From Hydrocarboniclastica marina (lineage in GTDB: Bacteria; Pseudomonadota; Gammaproteobacteria; Pseudomonadales; Oleiphilaceae), in assembly GCF_004851605.1 (NCBI RefSeq), contig NZ_CP031093.1:124001-188000 (forward strand): a DNA stretch of 64,000 nucleotides. Reading direction: 5' to 3'. A model generated the notes under the pieces. The model ran no database searches, was not told where the DNA came from, and was given only the letters and a program-made list of their open reading frames with translations. Shown one piece after another: positions 44,643 to 53,594 of the stretch; the stretch's first letter is position 1, and each line of letters opens with the position of its first letter. A program made the position numbers and the translations under genes.

Positions 44643-45058
44643 TTGGGCTCCGTCAGCAACTGCACTTCCTGAACGCCAGCGCGGTTGAAGGCAAGCAGGA
44701 CGCGTTCCAGGTCCGCCATGCTAAGCGCCTGATGCGCGCCGAGCCGCCAGGGCTTATCGGCCCGATCAGGCAGGGCTTCGCTGACGGCTTCTGGCAGCGT
44801 GTCGAGATCGACTGACTGCCCGTTCCGCATCAGCACGCCGCCAGGTTCAATCGTGAAGTCGACCTGCGGCGTTTCCTGGGCCTGGCCGGCCGTGTTGGCG
44901 GGCAGATCAGGAAGCGGTTGCTCGGCTATGACGCCGGCGAACAGGAAAAACATCAGCAGCAGAAAGACCAGGTTGATCAGCGGCATAATGCCCGCCTCCA
45001 GCCTGTCAGTCAGTGCCACGGGCTCCGACTTGTCGGGGAACAACCGGTCCTCCATCAC
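44639..45058 (-). CDS. exbD: ExbD/TolR-family protein (second copy)
   Basis: 139 residues: one N-terminal membrane helix (about 22-42, [20 protein letters not shown]) and a periplasmic domain. The membrane helix has Asn (PLINLVF) where ExbD normally carries the proton-path Asp (PLIDVVF), so this copy may not conduct protons itself. Overlaps the preceding exbD stop and the following tonB start by 4 bases each. Confidence 0.85.
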
Positions 45059-45489
45059 AGGCCCGCTCCCGTAGCTTGCCCGTCGGGCCCGGCCTCGCCA
45101 TTTTTACGCCACTGGCCGATGATGCCTCGCGCCGACAGGAGTCCCTGCCACCGGGTAAATTGGGTTAGCGGTGTATCGGGATCGGTACTGATCACAACCG
45201 CCTCGGGCCGCAGCTGGTCAAGCCGCGCGAGCACCTCGGGCCGGGTGGCTGGCTCGCCGTTCCAGCGCAGGCCGTCCTGTGCCTGCAGGTGCAGGTTTGG
45301 CTTGTCGTTTTCGGCACTGCTCCCGCCGCCGGGGGCGGCACTGCTCACCTCAACAGCGCCCAGCGGTGTCAGGCGGGATGTCAGCATGAAGAATATGAGC
45401 AGAATGAAAACGACGTCGATCAGCGGGGTGATGCGGATCAGAACCGGTCGTCCGGGCCGGGATTCAACCAGCCGCATGAGACCCCTCAT
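45055..45489 (-). CDS. exbD: ExbD biopolymer transport protein (first copy)
   Basis: About 144 residues. The membrane helix reads RITPLIDVVFILLIFFMLTSR with the conserved Asp, then a periplasmic domain. Start codon uncertain: ATG 45489 or ATG 45477, both overlapping the end of exbB. It forms the proton channel with ExbB. Confidence 0.9.
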   Translation of the reverse strand: MRGLMRLVESRPGRPVLIRITPLIDVVFILLIFFMLTSRLTPLGAVEVSSAAPGGGSSAENDKPNLHLQAQDGLRWNGEPATRPEVLARLDQLRPEAVVISTDPDTPLTQFTRWQGLLSARGIIGQWRKNGEAGPDGQATGAGL

Positions 45490-46252
45490 AAACGCTCGGC
45501 GCACTTGCCGGACGTGGCTGACGCGCGGGAGCGGGTCTCGAGGCCGTCGGTGCGGTGTCCGCCTGGCGCTCGGGCTGCGCCTGGCGCTCTGCCTGGGGCG
45601 AGACGCGGGCGTTGAGCGCCTGGCTTAGCAGGTCGTTAGCCTGCTGTTGCTGGCGACGCATACGGTAGTCCAGCCATGCGGCCATGGCGGCCGCCGGGAT
45701 GGCAATGACCAGCCCTGCGGCTGTGGTTGTGAGTGCTTCGTAGATGCCACCGCTGAGCTGGTTCGGATCGGCCGCGCCCTGGGCCGAGGCGAGCGCGCTG
45801 AATGCCGACATCATGCCCATTACGGTGCCCAGCAGGCCCAATAGTGGCGCCAGCGCCGCGGTTACTTCAAGCCACTTCAGTGGCGGCTCGAACGGCGTGA
45901 ACAGGTTGTGGGCGCGCCGCGCGACTTCTTCACGCAGCGTCTGCCCGTCCGTTCCCGCTGCACGTTCGGCGAGGGTATAAGCGAGCAGATTGGCCAGCGG
46001 ATTGCGGCTTTTTTCCAAGTGGACCTGGCTGCCGGATGAGTCGCCCCGCTGCCACTGGGACAGGCTCTCGCCGAGCTTACGGCTGTTTCTCGGGCTGGCG
46101 AGGATGCTGATAAACAGCGCGTAAAGCGCGGCTACCAGCGTACCGAAGGCCAGCAGCCCGAGTACCAGCATCACCGTGCCACCCATGGCGAGGAGTTCAG
46201 CAAGTGGCGCCATGGATGCTGACTCGAGCCAGCGAACGAGGGAGTCGGTCAT
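45464..46252 (-). CDS. exbB: ExbB/TolQ-family proton channel protein
   Basis: 262 residues from ATG 46252 with GGAG six bases upstream. Three membrane helices, with the MotA/TolQ/ExbB core KWLEVTAALAPLLGLLGTVMGM and TTAAGLVIAIPAAAM. The last ~50 residues are a low-complexity Gln/Pro/Ala tail (QAERQAQPERQADTAPTAS). First gene of exbB-exbD-exbD-tonB. Confidence 0.92.
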   Translation of the reverse strand: MTDSLVRWLESASMAPLAELLAMGGTVMLVLGLLAFGTLVAALYALFISILASPRNSRKLGESLSQWQRGDSSGSQVHLEKSRNPLANLLAYTLAERAAGTDGQTLREEVARRAHNLFTPFEPPLKWLEVTAALAPLLGLLGTVMGMMSAFSALASAQGAADPNQLSGGIYEALTTTAAGLVIAIPAAAMAAWLDYRMRRQQQQANDLLSQALNARVSPQAERQAQPERQADTAPTASRPAPARQPRPASAPSVYEGSHAAG

Positions 46253-46290
46253 AGGAGTCTCCGGCAAGCCAAAGAAAAAGTGACCTAAAG

Positions 46291-46309
46291 TATAAAGATT
46301 CTCATTCAC
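46291..46309 (-). promoter_or_regulatory. Fur box upstream of exbB
   Basis: Reverse strand GTGAATGAGAATCTTTATA closely follows the Fur consensus core AATGATAATCATTAT, 39 bases before the exbB ATG. Predicts iron-repressed expression of the operon. Confidence 0.7.
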
Positions 46310-46478
46310 TGTTGATAGTGTAAAAAACCACCAGTGAAGGAATAGTGGAGAGACAATGCAGAACATTGCCCTTGGGCGGGCTCAAACGGAAGGATGGGGC
46401 TCTACAGAAACACGACGGCAAAGACGTTGGAAAATGATGCACGCGGGGCGCGGCCCGCGCATAAACGCCCAGTCAACG

Positions 46479-47942
46479 TCAGTAATCCGCCAGGTTGTTA
46501 AGGCAGATCTGGGCCTGCTGAACGAAGTGGTTGAAGCCCTGGTGTTGCTCATCATCGATGGGCAGGGTGAGGTTGCCGTTGTCAGCATAGACCAGTCCGA
46601 CCAGCCGTTTGCCGACCCACAGCGGGCCGATCAGTCCGGGCCGGCGCCCGATAAAGCGATCGAATTCGGGTACCTCAAGCCGCTGCAGGGGTTTGGGCAA
46701 CGGGCTGGGAACCCGCAGCGGCTGTGGCTGGCGGGCGAGCACAGAGAGCAGGTTTTCCTGGTCGAGCTGTACCACAAAGTTATCCTTCCAATGGGCCACT
46801 CCCTGCCCCAGAAGCTTGCGCGGGGTCAGCATGGGCCCAGCGGTGCTGCGCATGAGTAGCACGGTACGCTGTAATCCGACGGCCCGGTGAATGCCCTCCA
46901 CGACCGTCTGAAAAACGAGGTTCAGGTCTGGCTTTTCCAGCAGCATCACGGAAAGCTCGCGTAAGATCCGCAGCTGCAGCACGGGGTCGCCGGCAGGAGC
47001 CGCGACGGCTTCGAGCGCCTGCTCGCCCTTGTGGTCCGGCAACAGGGACATAATCTGCTGCATGCCGTAGGTCATTGCCACGTCGGCCGCTTCTAGCGCG
47101 TTCTCCCGCACCAGAACCCGAAGCTCTTCCTTAGGGCGTTTGAGTTGTTTCGAAAGCACGATCAGGGCCTTGTCGACATCGGCGTGGTCCCAGCCTTTTT
47201 CTGCGGCCTCGACCAGCACCAGCGACTGTCGCACCAGCGCAGACGCGTCGGACTTCGGGTTGCCTGCGGCGACTGTTTCACGCACGAACGGGCCCAGGCT
47301 CCAGGCCTCGGCCAGGCTACGGGTCAGCGCGATGAACGTAGTGCCCAGTATTTCCCGTTCAATGTCGGCACCGCTGCTGAACTCCATGGCGTCGTCCAGC
47401 TGGTCGGCCTGGGGTGTGCGGCAGGCCCAGAAAGCCATCTCGCCAATGTTACTCAGCAACGCGCCGATAAAGACCTCTTCGCGCTTGTCACTGGAGGCGT
47501 CTTTCAGCAGACAGCGGGCCTGAACCGCTGCGTGCAGCGCCCGGGCAAGACAGCGCAGAAGGTGGATGCGAGGATTTTTCGAGAGCAGCGCATCAATGAC
47601 CACGGAGGAGATGGCCATGGTCCTTACCGACTCAAAGCCAACCAGGGTAATCGCCCGGCTGACCGTGCTCACCGGCAATCGGGTCTGGTTGTAGAAGACG
47701 GTATTGGAAAGGCGCAGCACCTGGGAAGTCAGATCGGCGTCCTTGAGAATTACGTCGGCCAGTTGATTGACGGTGCTATTGGAACTTCCCGTGAGCTCAG
47801 TAATCTTCTTCAGCGTTTCCGCCAGAACCGGTAGTTCAACCTGGCTGAGATAATCGACCCATTGCACATGAGACCCTTTGCGCGGGGCGGCGGGTACACC
47901 TGGCTGTGGGGCAGCAGGCCGGGGGGCGGCGGGCTCATTCAT
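46479..47942 (-). CDS. HDOD-domain protein with C-terminal GAF-like domain
   Basis: 487 residues. A Pro/Ala-rich leader (about 1-25) precedes the HDOD domain (about 30-230: ELPVLAETLKKITELT; NQLADVILKDADLTSQVLRLSN; SVSRAITLVGFESVRTMAI; IGALLSNIGEMAFW) and a GAF-like sensor (about 320-480). HDOD proteins are signalling adaptors linked to c-di-GMP and stress responses and lack HD hydrolase residues. Stands alone behind the exbB operon. Confidence 0.88.
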   Translation of the reverse strand: MNEPAAPRPAAPQPGVPAAPRKGSHVQWVDYLSQVELPVLAETLKKITELTGSSNSTVNQLADVILKDADLTSQVLRLSNTVFYNQTRLPVSTVSRAITLVGFESVRTMAISSVVIDALLSKNPRIHLLRCLARALHAAVQARCLLKDASSDKREEVFIGALLSNIGEMAFWACRTPQADQLDDAMEFSSGADIEREILGTTFIALTRSLAEAWSLGPFVRETVAAGNPKSDASALVRQSLVLVEAAEKGWDHADVDKALIVLSKQLKRPKEELRVLVRENALEAADVAMTYGMQQIMSLLPDHKGEQALEAVAAPAGDPVLQLRILRELSVMLLEKPDLNLVFQTVVEGIHRAVGLQRTVLLMRSTAGPMLTPRKLLGQGVAHWKDNFVVQLDQENLLSVLARQPQPLRVPSPLPKPLQRLEVPEFDRFIGRRPGLIGPLWVGKRLVGLVYADNGNLTLPIDDEQHQGFNHFVQQAQICLNNLADY

Positions 47943-48162
47943 GACAAATGCTAACTCCAGTGATACATGAGCTTAACTCTAGTCCACTCGAGGCAACTTG
48001 GCCTTAGTGCGGGCACGTAAGATACTGTTAAATTTCGCCACAGGCCTGTTTTTAGAGGGGGTCGACGCTGTCAGCAGACGGAAGGTGCAGGGTAGGGGGT
48101 CGGCTCAAATCATGTGGACGCAGCCCGGGGCATGGCCCTGGACTGAATCCTGTCCTGCGCGG

Positions 48163-48714
48163 TCAGTGAAGGATCGCCCGGCGTTCTTCCGGCGTGGATG
48201 GCAGCGATCTCAGCTTCTCGCTCACCGTTTCGATCAGGTCTTCATAAATATCTGAGCTGCGGAAGGAGTCCGAGCTGGGTTCGAAGACGTTGCCGAGGGA
48301 CGGCTTCATTAGCGGATCACCAAGCGGGTCGGCCTCGTCACCGAGGTCGGGCAACTCCCGCAGACACGTGACAATACCGCTGTCACCGGTGCGGACCTGC
48401 TCGTAGGCGCGGAAAATAAGCCGCCCGGGTACGCTGACCTGAACCACCAGGGTATCCAGCGCCGTGTCGGTATCTTCCTGGCGGATGGTGGTCCACGCAG
48501 AGAAATACAGCACCACCATTTCGGCGTCGAGTTCCTCGCGGATAGCTCTTACAGCGTCCTGCCACTGTTCGGGTTCTTCTTCGTCGCGTAATCCCGCCAG
48601 AGAAATCTGGACGTTTCGGCCGCCGCCCAGGACGACGGCAGTCGGCGACACATCGTACTCGCCAAGTACCCCAGCCTGGGCAATGGTCAGTGCATCATCC
48701 AGCCACGTACTCAT
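48163..48714 (-). CDS. Conserved-looking hypothetical protein
   Basis: 183 residues from ATG 48714 with a strong GGGAGG five bases upstream, so clearly translated. Soluble, acidic, no signal peptide. It has alternating strands (TAVVLGGGRNVQISLAG; AEMVVLYFSAWTTI; DTLVVQVSVPGRLIFRAYEQV) and an acidic linker near 125-160. I do not recognise the family. Monocistronic. Confidence 0.7.
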   Translation of the reverse strand: MSTWLDDALTIAQAGVLGEYDVSPTAVVLGGGRNVQISLAGLRDEEEPEQWQDAVRAIREELDAEMVVLYFSAWTTIRQEDTDTALDTLVVQVSVPGRLIFRAYEQVRTGDSGIVTCLRELPDLGDEADPLGDPLMKPSLGNVFEPSSDSFRSSDIYEDLIETVSEKLRSLPSTPEERRAILH

Positions 48715-49057
48715 AAGCACCTCCCGGAATATGCCTGAAAAAAGCTTCGCCGTTAGCGTTCAATCTGCCGGACACTGCGTACCGGCTCAAGAGCTGCCCG
48801 TACGTGTACTGCGCACTGAACGTTCGTGGCGATCGCCTATGGGTATGATCACCTACCTATTCAGTGTAGCGGGTTTGGGAGACTCGGACAGTCTTACGAG
48901 GTTAACACTTGGTATAGCGCAAGGATTACGGATCAGCCTGAGTGGTAATCCCGGGCGGCACAATTAGGGCCAGCGGTGGGCCTGGGGTATAATTCTGGCC
49001 GCTTTTTAGTAGGCACCGCAACGGCGGAAAGTAACCGAAGGCAGAAGGTTCCGTAGC
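48715..49057. other. Regulatory spacer before metNIQ
   Basis: Contains a perfect TATAAT at 48988-48993 on the plus strand, 65 bases before metN, with a weak TTAGGG -35 eighteen bases upstream. I looked for a SAM riboswitch or MetJ-type repeats and saw neither. No gene. Confidence 0.4.
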
Positions 49058-50065
49058 GTGATTGAATTCGAAAACGTCGAGAAGTCCTTCATGGTTGAGG
49101 GCCGGGCGGCTCACGCGCTGCACCCGGTCAGTCTGCGCATTGAAGCGGGCGAAGTCTTCGGCATCATTGGTCACTCCGGGGCTGGCAAGTCGACGCTGGC
49201 CCGCCTGATCAACCTGCTTGAGCGGCCCACCGCAGGCCGTGTGCTTGTAGATGGGGTCGACGTGACGGCGCTGAGTCCGGCTGAGCTTCGGGACCACCGC
49301 CGCAAGACCGGAATGATCTTTCAACATTTTAATCTTCTGTCGGCGAAAACTGTCGTCGATAACGTTGCATTCCCCCTCAAGCTCGGCGGCTGGAAGTCGC
49401 GTCGGGATATCCGTGCGCGCGTCGATGAACTGCTGGACCTTGTCGGGCTTGCGGACCAGCGCAACAAATACCCCGCCCAGTTGTCCGGCGGGCAGAAGCA
49501 GCGTGTCGGCATCGCCCGGGCATTGGCCTACCACCCCAAGATCCTGATCTGTGACGAAGCCACCAGCGCGCTGGACCCCCAGACGACGCAGTCCGTGCTG
49601 CAGCTGTTGTCCCGTATCAACAGGGAGCTGGGCCTGACCATAGCGCTGATTACGCATGAGATGGATGCGGTACGCCGTGTCTGCGACCGGGTGGCAGTGC
49701 TGGACGCCGGCAGAGTGGTCGAGACGGGCCTGGTCACGGATGTCTTTCTGCATCCGTCGCATCCGACCACCCGGCGCTTTGTATTTGAGAACGAGAGTAT
49801 TGATGAGGACCAGCGGCGGGAAGACTTTGCCCATGTTCAGGGGCGTATTGTGAACCTGACCTTTCAGGGCGAAGACACCTATACGCCACTTTTAGGCCGT
49901 ATCGCCCGGGAAACCGGTGTCGACTACAGCATACTTTCTGGCCGGATCGATCGCATCAAGGCGACCCCGTACGGCCAGCTGACACTGGCGCTGGTGGGGG
50001 GCGACATGGATCAGGCCCTGTCCCGCCTGCAGGCCGAGAAAGTCCATGTGGAGGTGGTCCGGTGA
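49058..50065 (+). CDS. metN: D/L-methionine ABC importer ATP-binding protein MetN
   Basis: 335 residues from a GTG with GAAGG about nine bases upstream. Walker [10 protein letters not shown], signature [16 protein letters not shown], Walker [16 protein letters not shown], switch His in LITHEMDAV. The C-terminal NIL domain (about 260-335) gives feedback inhibition by cytoplasmic methionine. First of metNIQ. Confidence 0.95.
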   Translation: MIEFENVEKSFMVEGRAAHALHPVSLRIEAGEVFGIIGHSGAGKSTLARLINLLERPTAGRVLVDGVDVTALSPAELRDHRRKTGMIFQHFNLLSAKTVVDNVAFPLKLGGWKSRRDIRARVDELLDLVGLADQRNKYPAQLSGGQKQRVGIARALAYHPKILICDEATSALDPQTTQSVLQLLSRINRELGLTIALITHEMDAVRRVCDRVAVLDAGRVVETGLVTDVFLHPSHPTTRRFVFENESIDEDQRREDFAHVQGRIVNLTFQGEDTYTPLLGRIARETGVDYSILSGRIDRIKATPYGQLTLALVGGDMDQALSRLQAEKVHVEVVR

Positions 50066-50730
50066 TGGACGAGCTGCTGGCAAATGTCGTCTGGAGCGAA
50101 ATAGGCGAGGCGACCCTGGACACCCTGATCATGGTCGGGGGCGCGCTTCTTTTCAGCGTCGTGATCGGGCTACCGGTCGGGGTTCTGCTGTTCCTCACGG
50201 CGAAGCGCCAGCTGTTGGAGCAGCGCGCCGTCTACGGAGCCCTCTCGTTTGTCGTCAACGTCATGCGCTCGGTGCCCTTTATTATCCTGCTGATCGTCAT
50301 GATACCGGTGACGGTAGTGATCGCCGGGACCTCCCTGGGCGTGGCCGGCGCCATTCCGCCGCTGGTGGCCGGTGGCGCGCCTTTCTTTGCGCGGCTGGTG
50401 GAAACTGCCCTGCGGGAAGTTGACCGGGGCATTATCGAGGCGACTCAGTCCATGGGCGCCAGCACCCGGCAAATTGTTACGGGCGCGCTCCTGCCGGAAG
50501 CGCTGCCCGGCATTATTGCAGCGACCACGGTCACGGCCATAACACTGGTATCATACGCGGCCATGTCCGGGGTTGTCGGCGGTGGAGGTCTTGGTGATCT
50601 GGCGATACGCTACGGTTATCAGCGCTTCCAGACCGACGTCATGGTGATCACTGTCCTGCTGCTTTTGATCCTCGTGCAGTTGTTGCAAATGCTTGGTGAT
50701 CGGCTGGTGCTTTACTTCAGCCGTCGCTAG
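50065..50730 (+). CDS. metI: Methionine ABC importer permease MetI
   Basis: 221 residues, five to six membrane helices. The ATG overlaps the metN stop by one base (TGATG), and GGAGG stands upstream. EAA loop: ATQSMGASTRQIVTGALLPEALPGI. Block YAAMSGVVGGGGLGDLAIRYGYQRF is typical of MetI. Confidence 0.95.
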   Translation: MDELLANVVWSEIGEATLDTLIMVGGALLFSVVIGLPVGVLLFLTAKRQLLEQRAVYGALSFVVNVMRSVPFIILLIVMIPVTVVIAGTSLGVAGAIPPLVAGGAPFFARLVETALREVDRGIIEATQSMGASTRQIVTGALLPEALPGIIAATTVTAITLVSYAAMSGVVGGGGLGDLAIRYGYQRFQTDVMVITVLLLLILVQLLQMLGDRLVLYFSRR

Positions 50731-50807
50731 TGACACCCACTTTGCATAGGCCAACTACACATGCACTCTGCAGTCACCTCAGACCGTTCCGCTACGAAGG
50801 AGTTACT

Positions 50808-51584
50808 ATGAAAATCAAGGCCCTCATTGCTGCAACGCTCCTGTTAACAGGTTTCTCCGCCCACGCCGAAAAGCTGTCCGTCGCCGCTACTGCCGTGCCC
50901 CATGCCGAAATACTGGAGCACATCAAGCCCAAGCTGGCGGAGCAGGGCGTCGAGCTGGACGTGAAAGTCTTCACGGACTACGTCCAACCCAACATCCAGG
51001 TTAACGAAGGTCGGCTTGACGCCAATTTCTTCCAGCACAAGCCGTACCTGGACGAATTCAACGAAGGCCGTGGCACCGATCTGGCTTCGGTGGTCGGCGT
51101 GCACATCGAACCGTTCGGCGCGTACTCGCGCAAAGTCGAGTCACTCGACGAACTTCCCCAGGGGGCCACGGTTGCGATTCCCAATGACGTCACCAACGGC
51201 GGTCGTGCGTTGTTGCTGCTGCACAAGGAAGGCGTGATTACGCTCGACGACGGCGATAACATCCTGGCGACGCCGCGTAACGTGACCGAAAACCCCAAGA
51301 ATCTGAAGTTCTACGAGCTCGAAGCGGCTACCCTGCCAAGGGTGCTGGGCCAGGTGGAGCTCGCGCTGATCAATACCAATTATGCCCTCGATGCCGACCT
51401 CAACCCGACTGAAGACGCTCTGGCCATTGAAGGTAGCGACTCCCCCTACGTGAATATCCTGGTGGCCCGTCCGGACAACAAGGACAGTGCCGCCATGAAG
51501 AAACTCGCCGATGCGCTGACCAGTGACGACGTACGGAAATTCATCGAGAAACAGTATGAGGGCGCGGTCGTCCCGGCCTTCTGA
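50808..51584 (+). CDS. metQ: Methionine-binding periplasmic protein MetQ
   Basis: 258 residues from ATG 50808 with AAGGAG upstream. Signal peptide MKIKALIAATLLLTGFSAHA, cleaved before EKLSV. There is no cysteine, so it is a soluble periplasmic protein, whereas many MetQ are lipoproteins. Ligand-site blocks DYVQPNIQVNEGRLDANFFQH and IPNDVTNGGRALLLL are typical. Third gene of metNIQ. Confidence 0.94.
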   Translation: MKIKALIAATLLLTGFSAHAEKLSVAATAVPHAEILEHIKPKLAEQGVELDVKVFTDYVQPNIQVNEGRLDANFFQHKPYLDEFNEGRGTDLASVVGVHIEPFGAYSRKVESLDELPQGATVAIPNDVTNGGRALLLLHKEGVITLDDGDNILATPRNVTENPKNLKFYELEAATLPRVLGQVELALINTNYALDADLNPTEDALAIEGSDSPYVNILVARPDNKDSAAMKKLADALTSDDVRKFIEKQYEGAVVPAF

Positions 51585-51702
51585 ACTGATGCCGGCAAAG
51601 GCGCAGCCTGGTTTCGCTCAGACGTGACCGGGCGGCCCACCGGCTCCCGAACCCCCTATACCCCGCGCCCGGGTGGCGCTTTCGATTCGGATGGACCAGT
51701 AA

Positions 51703-52530
51703 ATGGTTGTGATTGGCCGCACCAATACGCTCAGGATCAAGCGAATCGATGAAGTCGGGGCGCGTCTCGATGGTGGCCGGCTGGGCGACATCCTGCTGCC
51801 CCAGCGTTACCTGTCATCAGGCGCTGTAGCAGGGGCAGAGGTTGAGGTTTTCCTCTACCGGGACTCCGAAGACCGCCTGATAGCCACGACCGAGAAGCCG
51901 TTGGCCGAGGTCGGGCAATGCGCCTGGCTGCGCGTGGTGTCGGTCTCAACAGTCGGGGCGTTTCTCGACTGGGGCCTGCCAAAGGATCTGTTGGTACCTT
52001 TCGCGGAGCAGCCGAGGCGCATGGAGGCCGGCCGCCATTATCTGGTCCGTATTTTTGTCGATAATACCCACCGTATTGCCGCATCCGCCCGGCTTGACCG
52101 CTTCCTGCTAGACGAAGCGGAAGGGCTCGAGCAGGGCCAGGAAGTGTCGCTGATTATCGCGGACAGCACTGATCTGGGCGTTAAGGCTGTCGTAAACCAC
52201 CGGTTCTGGGGGCTGCTGTACCACGACACGCTGTTCAGGCCGGTGAGAAAAGGCCAGTCAATGGCTGGCTTTATCAAGCGGGTCCGGGAAGACGGCAAAC
52301 TTGAACTGACCCTGGAACGTCCAGGATATGACAAGGTCGGCGGTGTCGCCGACACAATTATGGATAAACTACGGCGGGCCGATGGCTTCCTGCCCTTGAA
52401 CGATAAAAGTCCGCCGGATCTGATTGCGGCTGAGTTCCAGGTCAGTAAGGGAGTGTTCAAGCAGGCTATCGGGGCCCTTTACAAGCAACGCCTGATAAAG
52501 ATTGAAAAAGGCGGAATCCGGCTGACGTGA
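51703..52530 (+). CDS. cvfB: CvfB/YitL-family S1-type RNA-binding protein
   Basis: 275 residues: three S1-like beta-barrels (about 5-65, 70-135, 140-210; e.g. VGAFLDWGLPKDLLVPFAEQ) and a C-terminal winged helix (about 220-275, LIAAEFQVSKGVFKQAIGALYKQRLIKIE). The family binds RNA and in Staphylococcus affects virulence gene expression; its role in proteobacteria is unclear. It is followed after 8 bases by a hydrolase gene. Confidence 0.88.
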   Translation: MVVIGRTNTLRIKRIDEVGARLDGGRLGDILLPQRYLSSGAVAGAEVEVFLYRDSEDRLIATTEKPLAEVGQCAWLRVVSVSTVGAFLDWGLPKDLLVPFAEQPRRMEAGRHYLVRIFVDNTHRIAASARLDRFLLDEAEGLEQGQEVSLIIADSTDLGVKAVVNHRFWGLLYHDTLFRPVRKGQSMAGFIKRVREDGKLELTLERPGYDKVGGVADTIMDKLRRADGFLPLNDKSPPDLIAAEFQVSKGVFKQAIGALYKQRLIKIEKGGIRLT

Positions 52531-52538
52531 GGTAATGA

Positions 52539-53528
52539 ATGACCACTCTGGTGAGTTTTATACTTTTAGTAGTGCTTGCGGTTCTCGCTGCCCGGCAGTG
52601 GCTGATGGAGCGGGAAGGCAAACCGGTTATGGCGGAACCCTTTGAGGGCACTGTCTATCGTGTTGGTGCCGCGTGTGTGGCCGAGCGGGATATGCCCAGC
52701 GGTGCCGAGCCGAAAGCCACAGTCATCTGTATGCACGGCTTCGTCGAACACATGGGTTATTTCACCGAGTTCTACGACGACCCTGATATTCAACTGATTC
52801 TGCTTAACAGCTGCGGATATCATCTCCCTATCGATCAGCCCCGTTTCCGTCAGGCTAGCTGGGCGGTGCCGCCTTCAGCGGACGAAGGAACCATCGAATA
52901 TGATGCCATGGTGATGAATCAGGCCCTGGAGCATCTTCCCAAGAGCAGTAATATCCGCATCCACGGCCATTCCCGTGGCGGCGCGGTCACCCTGGAAGCG
53001 GCTTCGCTGCGTCCGGACCTGTTTGAAAACGTAGAGGTGGTGCTGGAAGCCCCCGTGCTTCCGCAAGGACGGCCTTACGGACATTACGGTCAGGCGCAGC
53101 TTTGGTGTATGGCCTTTCTGGTCCCGCTCTGGCGGCGCCAGCCCATCGCCTGGCATAACCGGGGCATGTACGGGCCGCTCCACAATGAGCGCAAGCGTCA
53201 ATTGATCGAAGGCTTGCCGTTCAATCCCCGACGCGTCAGTACCATGGTGACCAATATGAGGTCCCTGGGCGAGTGGATGGACACCAAGCCCATCACGATG
53301 TTCGACAACATCCGTAAGGGCTACGTCCTTGTGCCGGACAAAGACAAGGTGCTCGAAACACAGGCTATGTACGACAGTGCGAGCCAGGGTGCGCAGGGAA
53401 ATCTGGAGGTAGTACGGATAGCCTGCAGCCATTTCCCGTTGTTCGATTGCCCGGAGTCGATTCCGGCACTGCAGAAAAAAGGCGACTCACGTGCAAAGGC
53501 TGCCAAGGCCGCCGCGTCCACCGCTTAA
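52539..53528 (+). CDS. Membrane-anchored alpha/beta hydrolase
   Basis: 329 residues with an N-terminal membrane helix (about 3-18) and no cleavage site. The oxyanion region is ICMHGFVEHMGYF, the nucleophile Ser145 lies in GHSRGG, and a late His is in ACSHFPLFD. Resembles monoacylglycerol lipase-like hydrolases; substrate unknown. GAGG stands seven bases before the ATG; close coupling with cvfB suggests co-transcription. Confidence 0.8.
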   Translation: MTTLVSFILLVVLAVLAARQWLMEREGKPVMAEPFEGTVYRVGAACVAERDMPSGAEPKATVICMHGFVEHMGYFTEFYDDPDIQLILLNSCGYHLPIDQPRFRQASWAVPPSADEGTIEYDAMVMNQALEHLPKSSNIRIHGHSRGGAVTLEAASLRPDLFENVEVVLEAPVLPQGRPYGHYGQAQLWCMAFLVPLWRRQPIAWHNRGMYGPLHNERKRQLIEGLPFNPRRVSTMVTNMRSLGEWMDTKPITMFDNIRKGYVLVPDKDKVLETQAMYDSASQGAQGNLEVVRIACSHFPLFDCPESIPALQKKGDSRAKAAKAAASTA

Positions 53529-53594
53529 ACCTTGACGAGATCGCCGGTGCTCCACGAGCGGGCCTACAGCTCGGGGAGCACCAGGCTTTCAACA

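Noticed and set aside
48715-49057. Possible SAM riboswitch or MetJ site before metNIQ
   Set aside because: No S-box-like helices or repeated MetJ octamers were seen; only a plain -10 box.
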